In this document: in pieces, positions 11,814-23,748 of the stretch | How positions within the stretch are numbered: position 1 is the stretch's first letter | Layout: every line of letters begins with the position of its first letter | NCBI GenBank assembly: GCA_947311845.1 | Contig: CAMZMU010000062.1 | Coordinates: 51,022,380 to 51,086,379, forward strand | Source of the DNA: Poa pratensis | Lineage: Eukaryota; Streptophyta; Magnoliopsida; Poales; Poaceae | Direction of reading: 5' to 3' | DNA length: 64,000 nucleotides | Program-made: the position numbers and the translations under genes | The notes under the pieces: generated by a model | The model's database searches: none | What the model was told of the DNA's origin: nothing | The model's input: the letters and a program-made list of their open reading frames with translations, nothing else

Positions 11814-14800
11814 ATGAATCGCGAGTAGGGGTTCGCTCTCCAGCCTCTCGGGTTACTCTGGTTTCAGGAGTGCTGCGTCGGCTCGCTGGCGGGCTGAATT
11901 GAAATCCTCTGTGTTGATGATTTCGTTTGCTTGGTTCGTCTGTTTTGTGCAGCTACGAGATGAAAACCTTCACCTACGGCTCCCAAGTGCTCCACCTTCT
12001 CTGCTCCAGCTCCGCCTCCAGTTTAGTGCCCTGCCCTTCGCTCCTTCCTAGCCATTTTTTCTTGCTAATTAAGTGGGGGTAGCATAGTGTCTGATTTTCT
12101 GTGGTGTGGAAAATGGGTCCATCAGTTTTTTTTTCCATGTTGAACTAGTACTACAACTTGTTAGCAGCTATTTCCTACTTAGTTAGCTCGCTCTGAGTAA
12201 AATCTACTAGGAGCTGGGACAAGTATTAAGGTTTCTTAGTTTAGAGCAGAAGAGGGGAATGGTCAGATGAACTTGACCATATGCTATGTTACTGGTTCGT
12301 GTCGATAACAATTTGTTGGATCCAGCAACGCTTGTGTAGTAGCTGTAACTCTCAGTCTTAAGTTCTACTACATGTTGTTATGTTAAGTTGTACTACCTGC
12401 TGTTTCGTTTGCCCCATGATTTGTTGCATGTATACTTCCTGCATTGGCAGTCAATTTACTTGTACTCGCATACAAATTCACACTGGAGTGTTGATACAGT
12501 CGCAAGTTCACTATGTTTCCTTTGTTGTTCTATCTATTTACTTAACGTGACGCTGATGAAAAATTGACACTGTAATAACAGACGTATTAATAAAAAAAGA
12601 CTTGCCTCCTGTTGTGCAGTGCAGTTACGGCTGGGGTAAAATGTTAAATGCGTTCAGCATGTAAATATGCACGTGACATGTTATTTGTGCGCGCGTTTTC
12701 TTCTTGTTGTCTGCATATGTAGCAAAACTGAGTTTTCATTACACAATCATGTGCCTTTAGGACCACTCTAGTCTTACCTTGTCTTGTTTGGGGATCCTTC
12801 CACTGAGACAGTGCCATTCTAGTACACGAGGGATGTCAAAAGACCCACGTTGCACATGATAATGAAGGTCCACATTCATATTTCCTGTCAGGAGGCGATT
12901 CTTACGTCTTACTTCATTCTGTCCTTCATGTCTAGTTTTACATCTAGACATTTATACAGCTTTACTTACCAAAGTAATTCTCATTTAAATGGTCATAGTT
13001 CTGTCCAGTGTCCACCAGACAAAAAAGTTAGATCTGCCCATGCTACACTCAAGTTCTGTTGCATCCGTGCAGTGAGCGATGTGGGTGGTCTTATTTAAAA
13101 CCCCACAGTTAGTACACTAGCTTGTCTGGCTGAATTTAGGTGCAGGCATGATACCACTAACATAGTACATAGTGCCAAATATGTGCTATTTTCTTAGCAT
13201 GCCGCCAACACCACTAACATAATTTCTTATTTTTGGTGCAGCTGATTATGACCTTACTGGCCAGTTAGTATGGCCAGGTGCTACTCTGATGAACACATAT
13301 CTATCTGAACACCCTGAGACTGTAAAGGGACGTTCAATACTTGAGTTAGGATCTGGGATTGGTGAGAGAATTCTCTATCCATGTTTATTTCAATTTGCGA
13401 TCTTACAAAAGCTGACATGTTGTGACTTTTCAGGCATTACTGGCATATTGTGCAGCCGTTTCTGCAAAGAGGTGGTCTTGACAGATCACAATGATGAAGT
13501 TCTAGAGGCAAGGTCCAAACTTTCAGAATATCTTTCGCTGATTAGCTCTAGTTTGACATCTTATAGAATGATTTTAAGACTTTCACATTGTTTTAGACAT
13601 TGGCTGCTAGTTTACTTTTAGCAATTTGCATACGGGAGACTTACATTGGGTTTATGACCGATAGAAATTAAGATTTTCAGTGAATGGTAACAATCATCCA
13701 TCGCACTGATGTATCTTCTAATGCTAGAATTAGAAATCAACATTATCAATCATATATGATACAGACATTGCACATACTTTCATCTTTCCTTGGACATAAC
13801 TAGTATGTCTATTGAATGGTTTCACAGATTATAAAGAAAAACATAGAGATGCAGTCTTCTGGAAATGCAGAGGCAGGTTAGGACTTTGTATCTTTCAGCT
13901 TACTATAATGATCCATTGCTCTGACATTCATTGAAATTTGAAGAATTTAACTGTCCACAATTGGATCTGAACTGATACTTCTGTTGCAGTTCTGACAGCA
14001 GAGAAGCTAGAGTGGGGAAATAATGATCATATAAGCCATATCATTAAGGAGCATCCTGTGGGGTTTGACCTCATTGTTGGAGCCGATATCTATATCCTTC
14101 TAACTAGTTTGCTATGGTTATTTCTACTACTTATGCATATATCAATTACTGTGTTTCGTGGACCTTGACTCGCAGAAAGCTTCCAACAATCTAGCATTCC
14201 ATGTCTCTTTGATACTGTAGAGAAGTTTCTTCATATGCAGGCCGGTAAATGTAGATTTATACTGGCTTACATATCACGAGCTAAAGTGTATGTATTTTTC
14301 AACTCATTATCTCCTCATCCAAGACATATTTGAGTAAAGTTTTGAATTCTTTCTCATAATAAAGTGCAGATAAATGTTGCTCATCACGAGAGTTCCAATT
14401 ACAATAAAAAATTGCTGACCCTATATTAGCAATTTAGTTGGATTTGTCCTTGCTTTATCCATCAAGAATAAATACTCTCTGGATCCTTAAATTTTTTAGG
14501 ATACCGATCGGCTAATTTATATATGTTTGGGTTCGCCAATATGAACTGCATGACATGCCATTCTGAATATTTTAGCTGAGAATACTCATGGTGGTAAAAC
14601 TGCTTAAAAGATGCATCATCAGTCAGATTACAAGGTTCTAGGTAGAATTACTTCAATAGCCCCAAACAACAAAAACATTGCATATGCTAATGAGGCACTG
14701 ATCCCATGAGTCCAAATTGCACACATTCTGATGCACTATTGTCTGTTGATGTATACATGGAGATAAGAGATTTGCTGAATTTTTTATTTCTGACTGACAT

Positions 14801-15494
14801 GTAGTTATGTAGAGCTATGGAACTTCTGCCAGTTTACGGACAAAGTGTCATGTCGCCCGTTCTTTTGTCAGTTGATCGCTCATTGGAGATGCTCTGCACG
14901 TGATAGTTCATTTCCGTTATGCAGAAAGAATTTCCCAAATGCAATCCTGAGCAAATAGAATGTACAGGCTGGCTCGTAGTAGTTTTTGTTATCATTTAAT
15001 GGCAGCTAGAATTGGGAGCATACTGGCATTTACTAGGTATGGCCAGAATGTACTGTTACAACGCAACCAAGAAATTTTCTATTTTTTCGTGAGAAAGGAT
15101 TTAGGTTATTTCAGTGTTGTCCTTCATACTTCTTTTGAGATTGTGCGGGGTTCTCATAACTGAAACCAGTGAGGTCTGTGAGCAATCCCAAGTTCCCAAC
15201 ACTTTTAGTAATAAGCTTATGTTTCCATGTGATTTTCTCTCCTATTTTGTTCTCCAACTAATTTTCTCTGTTATCATCTGTTCTTTTATACCGAGTCCAG
15301 TATTAATACATCACTTTAAACCGAAACTTATATATCCACTTAACCAAGATGCTTCTCTTCTTGATATGACCAGCATGGATGCACTGGTGCTGAAGGAAGC
15401 CGAAAAGCATGGAATGCTCGTTGAGGAAGTGGACGGGACGAGAAACGCCATCCCGCATCTTCAAGGCGTCATATTCAACATCACCCTGAAATGA
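11814..15494 (+). CDS. METTL21-like protein methyltransferase (Methyltransf_16 family)
   Basis: Eight exons: 11814-11824, 11953-12020, 13242-13361, 13434-13507, 13828-13876, 13990-14091, about 14179-14287, and 15374-15494 (TGA); 217 residues. The SAM-binding motif I (ILELGSGIGITG), motif post-I (VVLTDHND) and the acidic D-x-x-Y-type catalytic-site region (VGADIY/C) are present, as in seven-beta-strand lysine methyltransferases of the METTL21/NNMT-like group. These modify chaperones and other proteins; the substrate here is unknown. Intron 4 uses a GC donor (GAG|GCAAGG) and intron 6 carries U12-type signals. The upstream ATG at 11726 has good context but is out of frame with the conserved acidic tract (EEEEEEDDDVVCLDPSFF) because of the GGA-repeat length, so I start at the in-frame ATG 11814. 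The exon chain is otherwise clean and phase-consistent. Confidence 0.85.
14092..14179 (+). other. Candidate U12-type (minor spliceosome) intron, ~87 nt
   Basis: The 5' end reads ATATCCTTCT (14092-14101), a perfect match to the U12 donor consensus. CCTTGAC at 14163-14169 matches the U12 branch-site core and lies about 10 bases from the 3' end, the spacing expected for this class. Keeping the downstream frame (FQQSSIPCLFD) requires either ATATCC...AAA (intron 14092-14178, giving Cys before Phe) or TATCC...AAAG (14093-14179, giving Tyr). Both have unusual terminal dinucleotides; a conventional AG at 14175 would create a stop. Confidence 0.6.
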
Positions 15495-15766
15495 CGGCTC
15501 TGATGGAATGCTTGTGTGACCATTAGCCACGAGCAATCTGCGAAACATCCAATCACGAAAGCTAATGGTCCCTTCCTGCAGCTGGGCCTGAACATGTGGT
15601 AGTCTGCATCTCTCTAGAGGAAGAAACTACACCAGTGCCATAGTAACTATATTTGATTGTTTGACAGTCTTGGCCTTTTTCACTAACCAAGAAGCGATTC
15701 GAGCATCGTCTGATGTTCAGCTTTCCTAAAACCATCTGCCAGAGGAGCCAGTGAGATGACTAGGCA

Positions 15767-16187
15767 CGAGAAAGTATCCGGTGGAAACCCAGTTTCAATG
15801 GAAACCGGTGAAAACCACGAAAAAATCATATTTAAAAACTTCAAAAATTCTTAGCAAAAATGTATTGCGTTGGGAATGTAAAGTTTTATAGGCATGCAAA
15901 ATGGCAAGTTGAAACTCAAATTTGTTTAGGAGCTATGAAAATGACAAAATCAGCAATGAATAGTAGTTCAGCAGTGAATAGTAATTTCTGGTACTATTCA
16001 CTGACGAATTTGTCATTTTCGTAGCTCCTAAAATGTTTTGAGTTTCAAGTTGCCATTTTGCATGTCCGTAGAACGCTACCTTCCCAATGTAATGCATTTT
16101 TGGTCCGAAATTTTTTGAACTTTTAAACATGATTTTTCCGTGGTTTTCACCGGTTTCCACTGAAACTTGGTTTCCACCGGAATTCTC
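15767..16187. mobile_element. Mutator-type foldback MITE with 9-bp target duplication
   Basis: A 421-bp near-palindrome: the left arm (gagaaagtatccggtggaaa...) is mirrored by the right arm (...tttccaccggaattctc), and pairing continues through tcatttt-gtagctcctaaa and caagttgccattttgcatg. It is flanked by the direct duplication GACTAGGCA at 15758-15766 and 16188-16196; nine bases is the Mutator-superfamily signature. It sits about 270 bp downstream of the methyltransferase stop codon. No coding capacity. Confidence 0.85.
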
Positions 16188-16196
16188 GACTAGGCA

Positions 16197-17761
16197 TTGG
16201 AAGTCCTTGAGAGGAATCATGGAAGGAAACAGCTGCCAGAAGCAGCAGTGGCATCATCATGTAAGCCTGAGAGGTGCTTGCAGAGGCGTAACGAGGTAAA
16301 CATCAAAGACACATCGAAAATCTTTGTCACCCTCCCTGTATGTGCTCCAATGCTGCCATGCCAATGCATGCGATATGGATCCAAATCATGCCTTGTTCTT
16401 TAGCCTGTTTTTCCGTGCTCTTCACCTGTATCGCGAATCTCGCCGCGACAACTCGTCAAGCTCTTGCTCGGGCTTTGTCACGGAGGCAATCGGGCGCATT
16501 GTTATCGGCTTTTTGTAGCTTGGAGGCAGCCCAGATTTGGAGCTGCCGCTGCTGCCAAGAAGACGGTCATGAGGTGTACCAGATCTTGTACCGTGCGCCT
16601 GTTGGGCACAGTGCTAACACTGGACCTGCCTTCGGCTGTGATCGGAAACTGGAATGAACCCGGTTTGGTTCCAAAACAGGAGATTTTAGCGAGCCTTGGT
16701 ATTTTTTTTCGATTGCAAGGAGATGCTTGTGGCACACACATAACATGAAGGCCATTGGAAATAAAGATCTAGCCCCCCAACACAAACCCATGTGTCATGT
16801 GTGCATGGTCATGGGGACACAAGCACTTCTCACCAAGAGGTGGTTCGCTGAAATACAAATTTGAAACCTAACTGATCTCGCTCTAAACTTATACTTATTC
16901 TTAAAGCTGTCAAATCGTAGGCAGATTGCTAGTAGCAGTGTACAATGTGCGTAAGCAAGGCCTTGCAATTTGTTTCAAGTGATTTATTACTGGTGAGCAC
17001 ATGTTGGCAATTGGAGATTGGAACCGGTCCCATTCAGCAAATGGATAGAATAGTGGCCTGGAGTCCAAGAACCCGTCCAACCACTAAGTTGCAACCAACC
17101 GATTTAAAGATCCATTTGTACATGTTGTTTAGCGTCATAACTTTGAAAATACTAGGCGTGCATGCCAAATCAACATCGCGGGGATTTACGCGCAAGTGAC
17201 TAGTCGTGATTTACGACTCGTTTAGTTCACATACTAATAAAGATCTCTTGGGTCCAAACAAATTTGGGAGTTTTGTAGGCTTTCATTTCCTACGAGTTTT
17301 CGTTACAAAATTTGTTTGGTTTGGAAGATTAGAAAACATATAATTGCTTCTTATGGTCTATTTTCCTTACAATCCAATGCAATTTTTTCATCGGGTCTAA
17401 CCTCGTGTAAAATTATGCTTTATTTTGATGACAACTATGGTATATCATGCACACGATCCTTCAGGAAAAAAATCACACGTTCTTCTGATCTATTTCGCAT
17501 TATTGGGTTTTTAATTCATGAATGATTCAACGCGCCATGACATCTAGTTATACATTTATCATATTCATGGGTATTTAAAATCCCGCGAACCAAGGAGGGC
17601 TGCCTGAGGTCGCTAATGCGCGTGACGATTATTTTGTGTTATAAGCTCACGTTAATTAAGGTCATCAGAATCGGCTTCACACTTTGGCTACCCCTAGGGA
17701 TCTTCTGAATCTCGGCTCACGGAGAAGAAACATTCTCAAAGGTACGTTTAGGAATCAAACT
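16197..17761. other. Intergenic, no gene supported
   Basis: Short overlapping ORFs around 16300-16790 occur on both strands, with no recognisable domain or splice pattern. The rest is AT-rich single-copy-looking sequence. Confidence 0.4.
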
Positions 17762-18082
17762 AGCGGCGAACTGAGCCTAGCTCAGCTGGTTGGTTCCTTG
17801 TGGTGGAACCGGCCCACCCAGGTTCAAGTCCCAGACTTGGCATGGGTGCTCGCATTTTCCTGGATTTTCCAGGATTTAACCGGCGCTATGCTTTCAGTGG
17901 TAGGTGACGTGCCCGTTAACAGCGAGGCGCCCGTGGTGACTTCGTCAACCTCAAGATCTGCCGGACCAGTCTCTCGGAGGTGCTCATAGGGGTAGGTTTG
18001 CGTGCGTGCGTTCATAGGGGTGTCTGTACGTGCGTGTTTGTGAGCGTCTGCGTCTGTACTGTGTTTCTCAAAAAAAAAAAAA
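17762..18082 (+). mobile_element. tRNA-derived SINE with target-site duplication
   Basis: The head has an A box (TAGCTCAGCTGGTTGG, near 17778-17793) and a B box (GGTTCAAGTCC, 17821-17831). A tRNA-unrelated body of about 230 bp follows, ending ctgtactgtgtttctc plus an A12 tail. The flanks carry GAATCAAACT at 17752-17761 and again at 18083-18092, a clear target duplication. The layout resembles the Au SINE family of wheat relatives; the family name is from memory and not verified. Confidence 0.85.
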
Positions 18083-18797
18083 GAATCAAACTGGCGTGTA
18101 ATTAGTCGTGTTCCTATAAACTGACAATTTTTCTAGTGTGCTCTAGATAAACCCACCTCCTTCACTGAACATGATTGGATTGCAACTATGTTGCTTCATC
18201 ATGAGACGAGAAAGGCATCAAGATTGATGATTGGATTCTTTCTAGCTTTTCTGCAGCCGCATCCGATGCTCGAGTCAGTCAGTTAGGTCAAATGGAGGCC
18301 AAGAAAAAGAGTGGCATCCATCCAAACACCTGAAAGGATGTAGGAAAAGAAGAGCAATTTACTGGGCATGCGCAGAGGATAAAGTAAAAGTGAAAAAGAG
18401 TGACAACTCTACCCACCATTGGCAGCATTGCAATATTGCATGGTTTCACTTTGCTTGCTTTTTGCAGGAACTGCCTACATGCATGTGTGTGTGGTGGTGC
18501 CAGAGATTCCTTCTTCCTAGTTATAACACATGATGAACACATAAAAACAGAGAGTCGGTCGATTGGCTGCCAATGATTGGGTTCATAATCCACTCCACAT
18601 GAGAGGAGAATTTTACACCATTACATTACATTGTGCCACATGCATGCCCAATTAGCTAGTACTAATGTCCACAGCAGCAGCAAATGTTTTTATATTGAGC
18701 TACCATCTGTCTACTACCTGACTGACCAGCTTCATCAGAAGACCCTTTATTTTTTCAGCCACAAATGTCTCTCACCCTTATGAGGGCCACACAGGTA

Positions 18798-19179
18798 GGC
18801 CCTCTTTGGATTTATAGGATATTCGTAGGAATTTTGGAGGGTTTAGATCCTATGGAATTTTTCGTATGGAATCCCTTTGGATCATAGGATTGGGGTCATC
18901 AAATTCCTATTGAATCCATTCCTATGACCCCTAACATTCTCAACATGAGCTCAAACCTCATTTTAGTTTTCCTACGCGAAGTCCAATGCAGTTTCACTCT
19001 ATCTCTCTAATCTCTCTCATCAATCCTTCAAAATTCATGTGTTCAATTCTTGTGTACCATACAGAGGCTGTTACAAATTCCTGTGTTTCAGAATCCTGTG
19101 GGAATCCACTTGCATGACATCTCCATCCTGCGTTTTTCCTATTCCTACGTTTTAAAAATCATGCAATCCAAAGAGGCCC
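18798..19179. mobile_element. Tourist-like (PIF/Harbinger) MITE
   Basis: A 382-bp element with terminal inverted repeats GGCCCTCTTTGGATT (left) and AATCCAAAGAGGCCC (right), one mismatch apart, flanked by a 3-bp GTA duplication (18795-18797 and 19180-19182). Subterminal motifs such as tcctatgg and taggatt recur inverted. No ORF. A 3-bp duplication fits the Tourist/Harbinger group. Confidence 0.75.
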
Positions 19180-19182
19180 GTA

Positions 19183-19750
19183 GCCTCAGGATTTGCTTGT
19201 ACTACTAAGTATGTACATGTAGAGAATCCTCAATTTGGTGGCAATGCACATCCACATTTGCTTGTACTACCAACTATCTACATGTAGCTGCAGCAGTGAG
19301 CAGTACCTAACTCAGGATAACCAGAGACCAAACTGGTGATAAATACAAGATTTCCTTGTGTCTTTATGCCTGTCTGTTTCTTCTGAGTCTGTGACAGTGT
19401 TAATAATCGGTGCTGGTGGCGACATCCCTGTCAGTTACCACCAGCATGGTGCCACCAGGATGCATACGCTTCTGCAGGCTGCCATGCCAACTTGGCCATC
19501 ACGGAGATCTCATCTGGCCCGGGGCACGCACGGTGACGTCCGGGCTACCGGCCGCCGTCGCCGTCGCCGTCTGGTCCGCCGCCCGGCGAGGACGACCGGC
19601 CAGTCTGCCGGCGGGCCGGCCACAAGGTGTATGATATGATATGGTATAGTCTGAGTTAGCCTTAGATCAGCCATCAGAAATGGTTGGTTCAGAACCTTGT
19701 TTTCTTCTGCTCACGTTGCAGTGAGATGGATAGATATGAATAATTCAGCA
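19183..19750. other. Intergenic, no gene supported
   Basis: A short GC-rich block at 19490-19620 opens overlapping frames on the plus strand but has no recognisable product. The rest is unremarkable. Confidence 0.35.
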
Positions 19751-19755
19751 AAGAT

Positions 19756-19980
19756 TGTTAGAAAGGTTGTTAGACTAGCATACGTGTTGATCAAGATTGT
19801 AACAAACCGTATCATATCTATAAGATGCGGTGGTAGTTATTAGCGTGTGCGTTGTTATCCGATCTCAACAAGATTGAGATCGCCCCTCTGTAAACCCGAG
19901 GCATGTGCTGCCACTATTTAACACGAAGGCCACCCGAGACAAAGGGTATCGGCTTAACCTAAATACACCTAGAGTTTACA
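19756..19980 (+). repeat. 5' LTR of the copia element
   Basis: 225 bp, TG...CA ends, direct copy of 26848-27072; I see no difference between the two copies. Carries a TATA-like tatttaac segment near the middle-right. Confidence 0.95.
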
Positions 19981-22900
19981 TGGTATCAGAGCTAGTCTTC
20001 CAAAAACACATCTAGATGGCTCTCGTTCCTTCCTCCTCCACCACGCCGGCGCCAATGGGTAATCCTCTTGGAAACACGTCGGTGACAGAGAAGCTGACCC
20101 GGGACAACTACCTGCTCTGGGAGATGCAGGTCCTCCCGGCCGTTCGGGGAGCTTGTCTCACAGGCTTCCTCGACGGAACGATGTCGGCACCAGCAAAAAC
20201 CATCAGCGTCGACAAAGGCAAGGACAACGGCGGCGTTGTCGAGGAACCAAACCCAGCCTATGCAGCATGGGTACTGCAGGATCAGCAGGTTCTCTCATAC
20301 CTCCTTAATTCTTTTTCAAGGGAGGTTTTGCTCTCGGTTGTAGGACTGCAGACGGCGGCCGCCGTCTGGAAGGCGGTCAAGACCATGTTCGCTTCTCAAT
20401 CGCGCTCCCGAGTGGCCAATCTCAGGGTGGCGTTGGCGAACACCAAGCGGGCGAACTATCCGTCCGCGCAGGCATACTTTGCCAAGATGAAAGGCCTCGC
20501 AGATGAGATGGCTGCGGCAGGCCGTGTCATCGATGATGGAGAGCTGGTGGAGTACATACTCGCCGGTCTCGATGACACCTACAACCCGATCTTCGCGGCG
20601 ATCGGCAACGGCACAGAGGAGATCACCGTCGCCGAGCTCTACGCACGCGTCACCGGCTACGACAACCGCATGCACCTCCTTCAACACCCATCTGGTGGAG
20701 GATACGACTCCTCTGCCAACAGCGCCGCGCGTCGTGGACGTGGCGGCGGAAACTTCCGCGTACGTGGTCAAGGCGGACCACGTGGACGCGGTGATCGTGG
20801 CAGAGGCGGTGGCCGCGGCCGCTACGGCAACAGAGGTGGCTACGGCAACGGCGGTGGCTACGGCAATGGAGGAGGCCGCTCGAACCAGGGCGGTGGACGA
20901 GGTGGTGGCGGCGGCGACCGTCCCACCTGTCAAATCTGCGGCAAGTATGGCCATGGAGCCACTGACTGCTGGCGCCGCTACGACGAGTACGAGGAAGATG
21001 ACAAGCATGCAAATGCTGCCGAAGCTGATTCTCCCTGGTATGGCGACACCGGGGCTACAGATCACATCATCGGCGAGCTTGACAAGCTTACCATGAAGGA
21101 GCGGTACAATGGCCATGATCAAGTGCACACGGCAAACGGTGCAGGTATGAGTATTAGCCATGTTGGTCATGCATCTGTTCAAACCCCATCCTCAAATTTA
21201 CATCTAAACAATGTTCTTCACATTCCCAATGCCACTAAAAATCTTGTTTCTATTCACCGTCTCACCAAAGACAACAATGTGTTTGTTGAATTTCACCCTT
21301 GGTGTTTCTATGTTAAGGACAAGGAAACGAGGCGAATTCTGCTTAAGGGAAAGTGTACGAGGGGGCTCTATCCGTTGATTTCTTCGTCAAGCGTCAATAA
21401 AGAAGTTCTTAGTGCCACCAAGCCCTCCTCGGAAGAGTGGCATCGTCGCCTTGGTCATCCGTCGTTTCAAATAGTTCAACAAATTCTTAGCAAGTATGAA
21501 CTTCCATGTTCTCGTGAGTCCAGGAATAATGTAGTTTGTGATGCATGTCAAAAGGCCAAAAGTCATCAATTGCCTTACCCTAAATCTACTAGTGTATCTA
21601 CTTGTCCTCTTGAACTTGTTTTCTCCGATGTATGGGGTCCGGCCCCTAGTTCCATTGGTCGGTACACTTATTATGTAAGCTTCATAGATGACTTTAGCAA
21701 GTATACATGGATCTACCTTCTCAAAAATAAATCTGATGTCTTTGAAGTTTTTCACAATTTCCAAAAACTTGTTGAGCGACAATTTGATAAGAAAATACTC
21801 ACCATGCAAACTGATTGGGGTGGTGAGTATGAACGACTAAATTCTTTCTTTCAGAAAATTGGCATCATACACCATGTTTCTTGCCCACATGCACACCAAC
21901 AGAATGGCTCGGCTGAACGCAAGCATAGGCACATTGTTGAAGTAGGACTCTCTCTTCTTGCCAATGCATCTATGCCCCTAAAGTTTTGGGACGCGGCTTT
22001 CTTAACCGCTACCCATCTCATTAACATGTTGCCTTCCAAAGTAATCAATCATGATACTCCTCTAGAAAAACTCTTTCACAAAAATCCAGACTACTCTTCT
22101 CTTCGGGTGTTTGGGTGTGCTTGCTGGCCGAACCTTAGACCATACAACAAGAGAAAACTTGCCTTTCGCTCTACACAATGTGTTTTCCTTGGCTATAGTC
22201 ACATGCACAAAGGAGTAAAATGTCTAGACGTGTCCACGGGACGGGTCTACATCTCACGAGACGTGGTTTTCGATGAAACAATTTTTCCCTTCGCAAAGTT
22301 GCATCCTAATGCTGGTGCTCTCCTTCGGAAAGAAATTCTTCTTTTGCCCGACCAATTTCTTTTGTTTCCGGTGTCATCTCAAGGGGACGAACAATGCAAT
22401 GAACTAACACCGGCTAATATCTCTGTAATACCTGGTTTTCCTGTTAGTACTCAGGCACAGGAAGGAAGAGCTCAAAATTCTGCAGAAAACGGTGAAGAAA
22501 CGGAGTCGTACGGACGCATGTACGACACGGACGCGAGATGCGGCGCCGATCCCGAAGCTGATCCGCGCCAGTATTCGCCTGCAACCTTGGACGTGTCGAA
22601 CGCACGATTCGAGGCAGACCAGGTGCCAGAGAATCTGCCTCGGTCGGGTGCGCACCACTCCGCGGACGCCACGGCAGCGGGAACTTCTAGCAGCAAACCA
22701 GGAGGTGCCACGTCGCCTCGTGTCTACGTGCGCCGTGAGCGTGTGCCGACAGGAATCACGCGGGATCCTCCCGCGCAGCAATCAACTGGCGACACGTCGC
22801 CAGCATCCTCAGCCCCGGTAGCTGGACCAGCAGCTGCGCCATCTTCTGCGCACAAGGGTCATGGAACCTCTGGTGTGGCTCCTCCTACATCACCTCATCA

Positions 22901-23407
22901 AACGCGTCTACGGACAGGTAAAATTGATCGAAAGAAATATGTCGGCGGCATTGTGAGGTATAGTTTGTCCTGCTCTTTAGAAGAACCAGAAAATCTTCAA
23001 GTAGCTCTAAAGGATCCGAATTGGAAGCATGCAATGGACGATGAATTTGATGCACTAATCACAAACAAAACATGGCACTTAGTTCCCTACACTCAAGGAA
23101 GAAATTTGATAGATTGTAAATGGGTCTACAAAATTAAGAAGAAGGCTGACGACACAATTGATAGATATAAGGCTAGATTAGTAGCTAAAGGCTTTAAGCA
23201 AAGATATGGAATAGATTATGAGGACACCTTTAGTCCAGTTGTCAAACCTGCTACTATTCGTCTTGTACTAGCATTTGCAGTTTCCAAGCAATGGAGTTTG
23301 AGGCAACTAGATGTGAAGAATGCGTTCCTTCACGGCATTCTGGAAGAAGAGGTGTATATGAGGCAGCCACCTGGTTATGAAGATCCTAGAAAACCATCAT
23401 ATGTGTG

Positions 23408-23748
23408 TGTCACGTGCTTGGGTAACAAAGGGGATAAACATCGCCGGAAGAGGCCGGGCGGCGTCGGCTGGGTAGGGGATGAGATTTAGATCATAGATGA
23501 GAGAGATAGATCTACTAAAAGTAGATTGATATATTTCTTATCCTCCTGCGTTACAATGACCTCCCCTTATATAGAGGGTCTAACTTGGTCCTCAAGAAAG
23601 GACCTTATCTCTAACTGAATACTACCAACTCTAAAGATAGACTTCGTTACTAACAGACTTACAGAGATCCTAACAATTACTAAAAGGATAATGCGGAGTC
23701 CATCCTCTGTGTGTCTCCCGCCAGGGCTGGAAGTCATGGGACATGACA
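23408..23748 (-). repeat. 3' LTR of the nested element
   Basis: 341-bp direct copy of 25381-25721, TG...CA ends. The minus-strand frame across the polypurine tract into this LTR remains open ([13 protein letters not shown]), the remnant of a polyprotein C-terminus. Confidence 0.93.

Noticed and set aside
20316..21182. 288-codon minus-strand ORF in the copia gag region
   Set aside because: Shadow of the Gly/Arg-rich gag linker and knuckle region.
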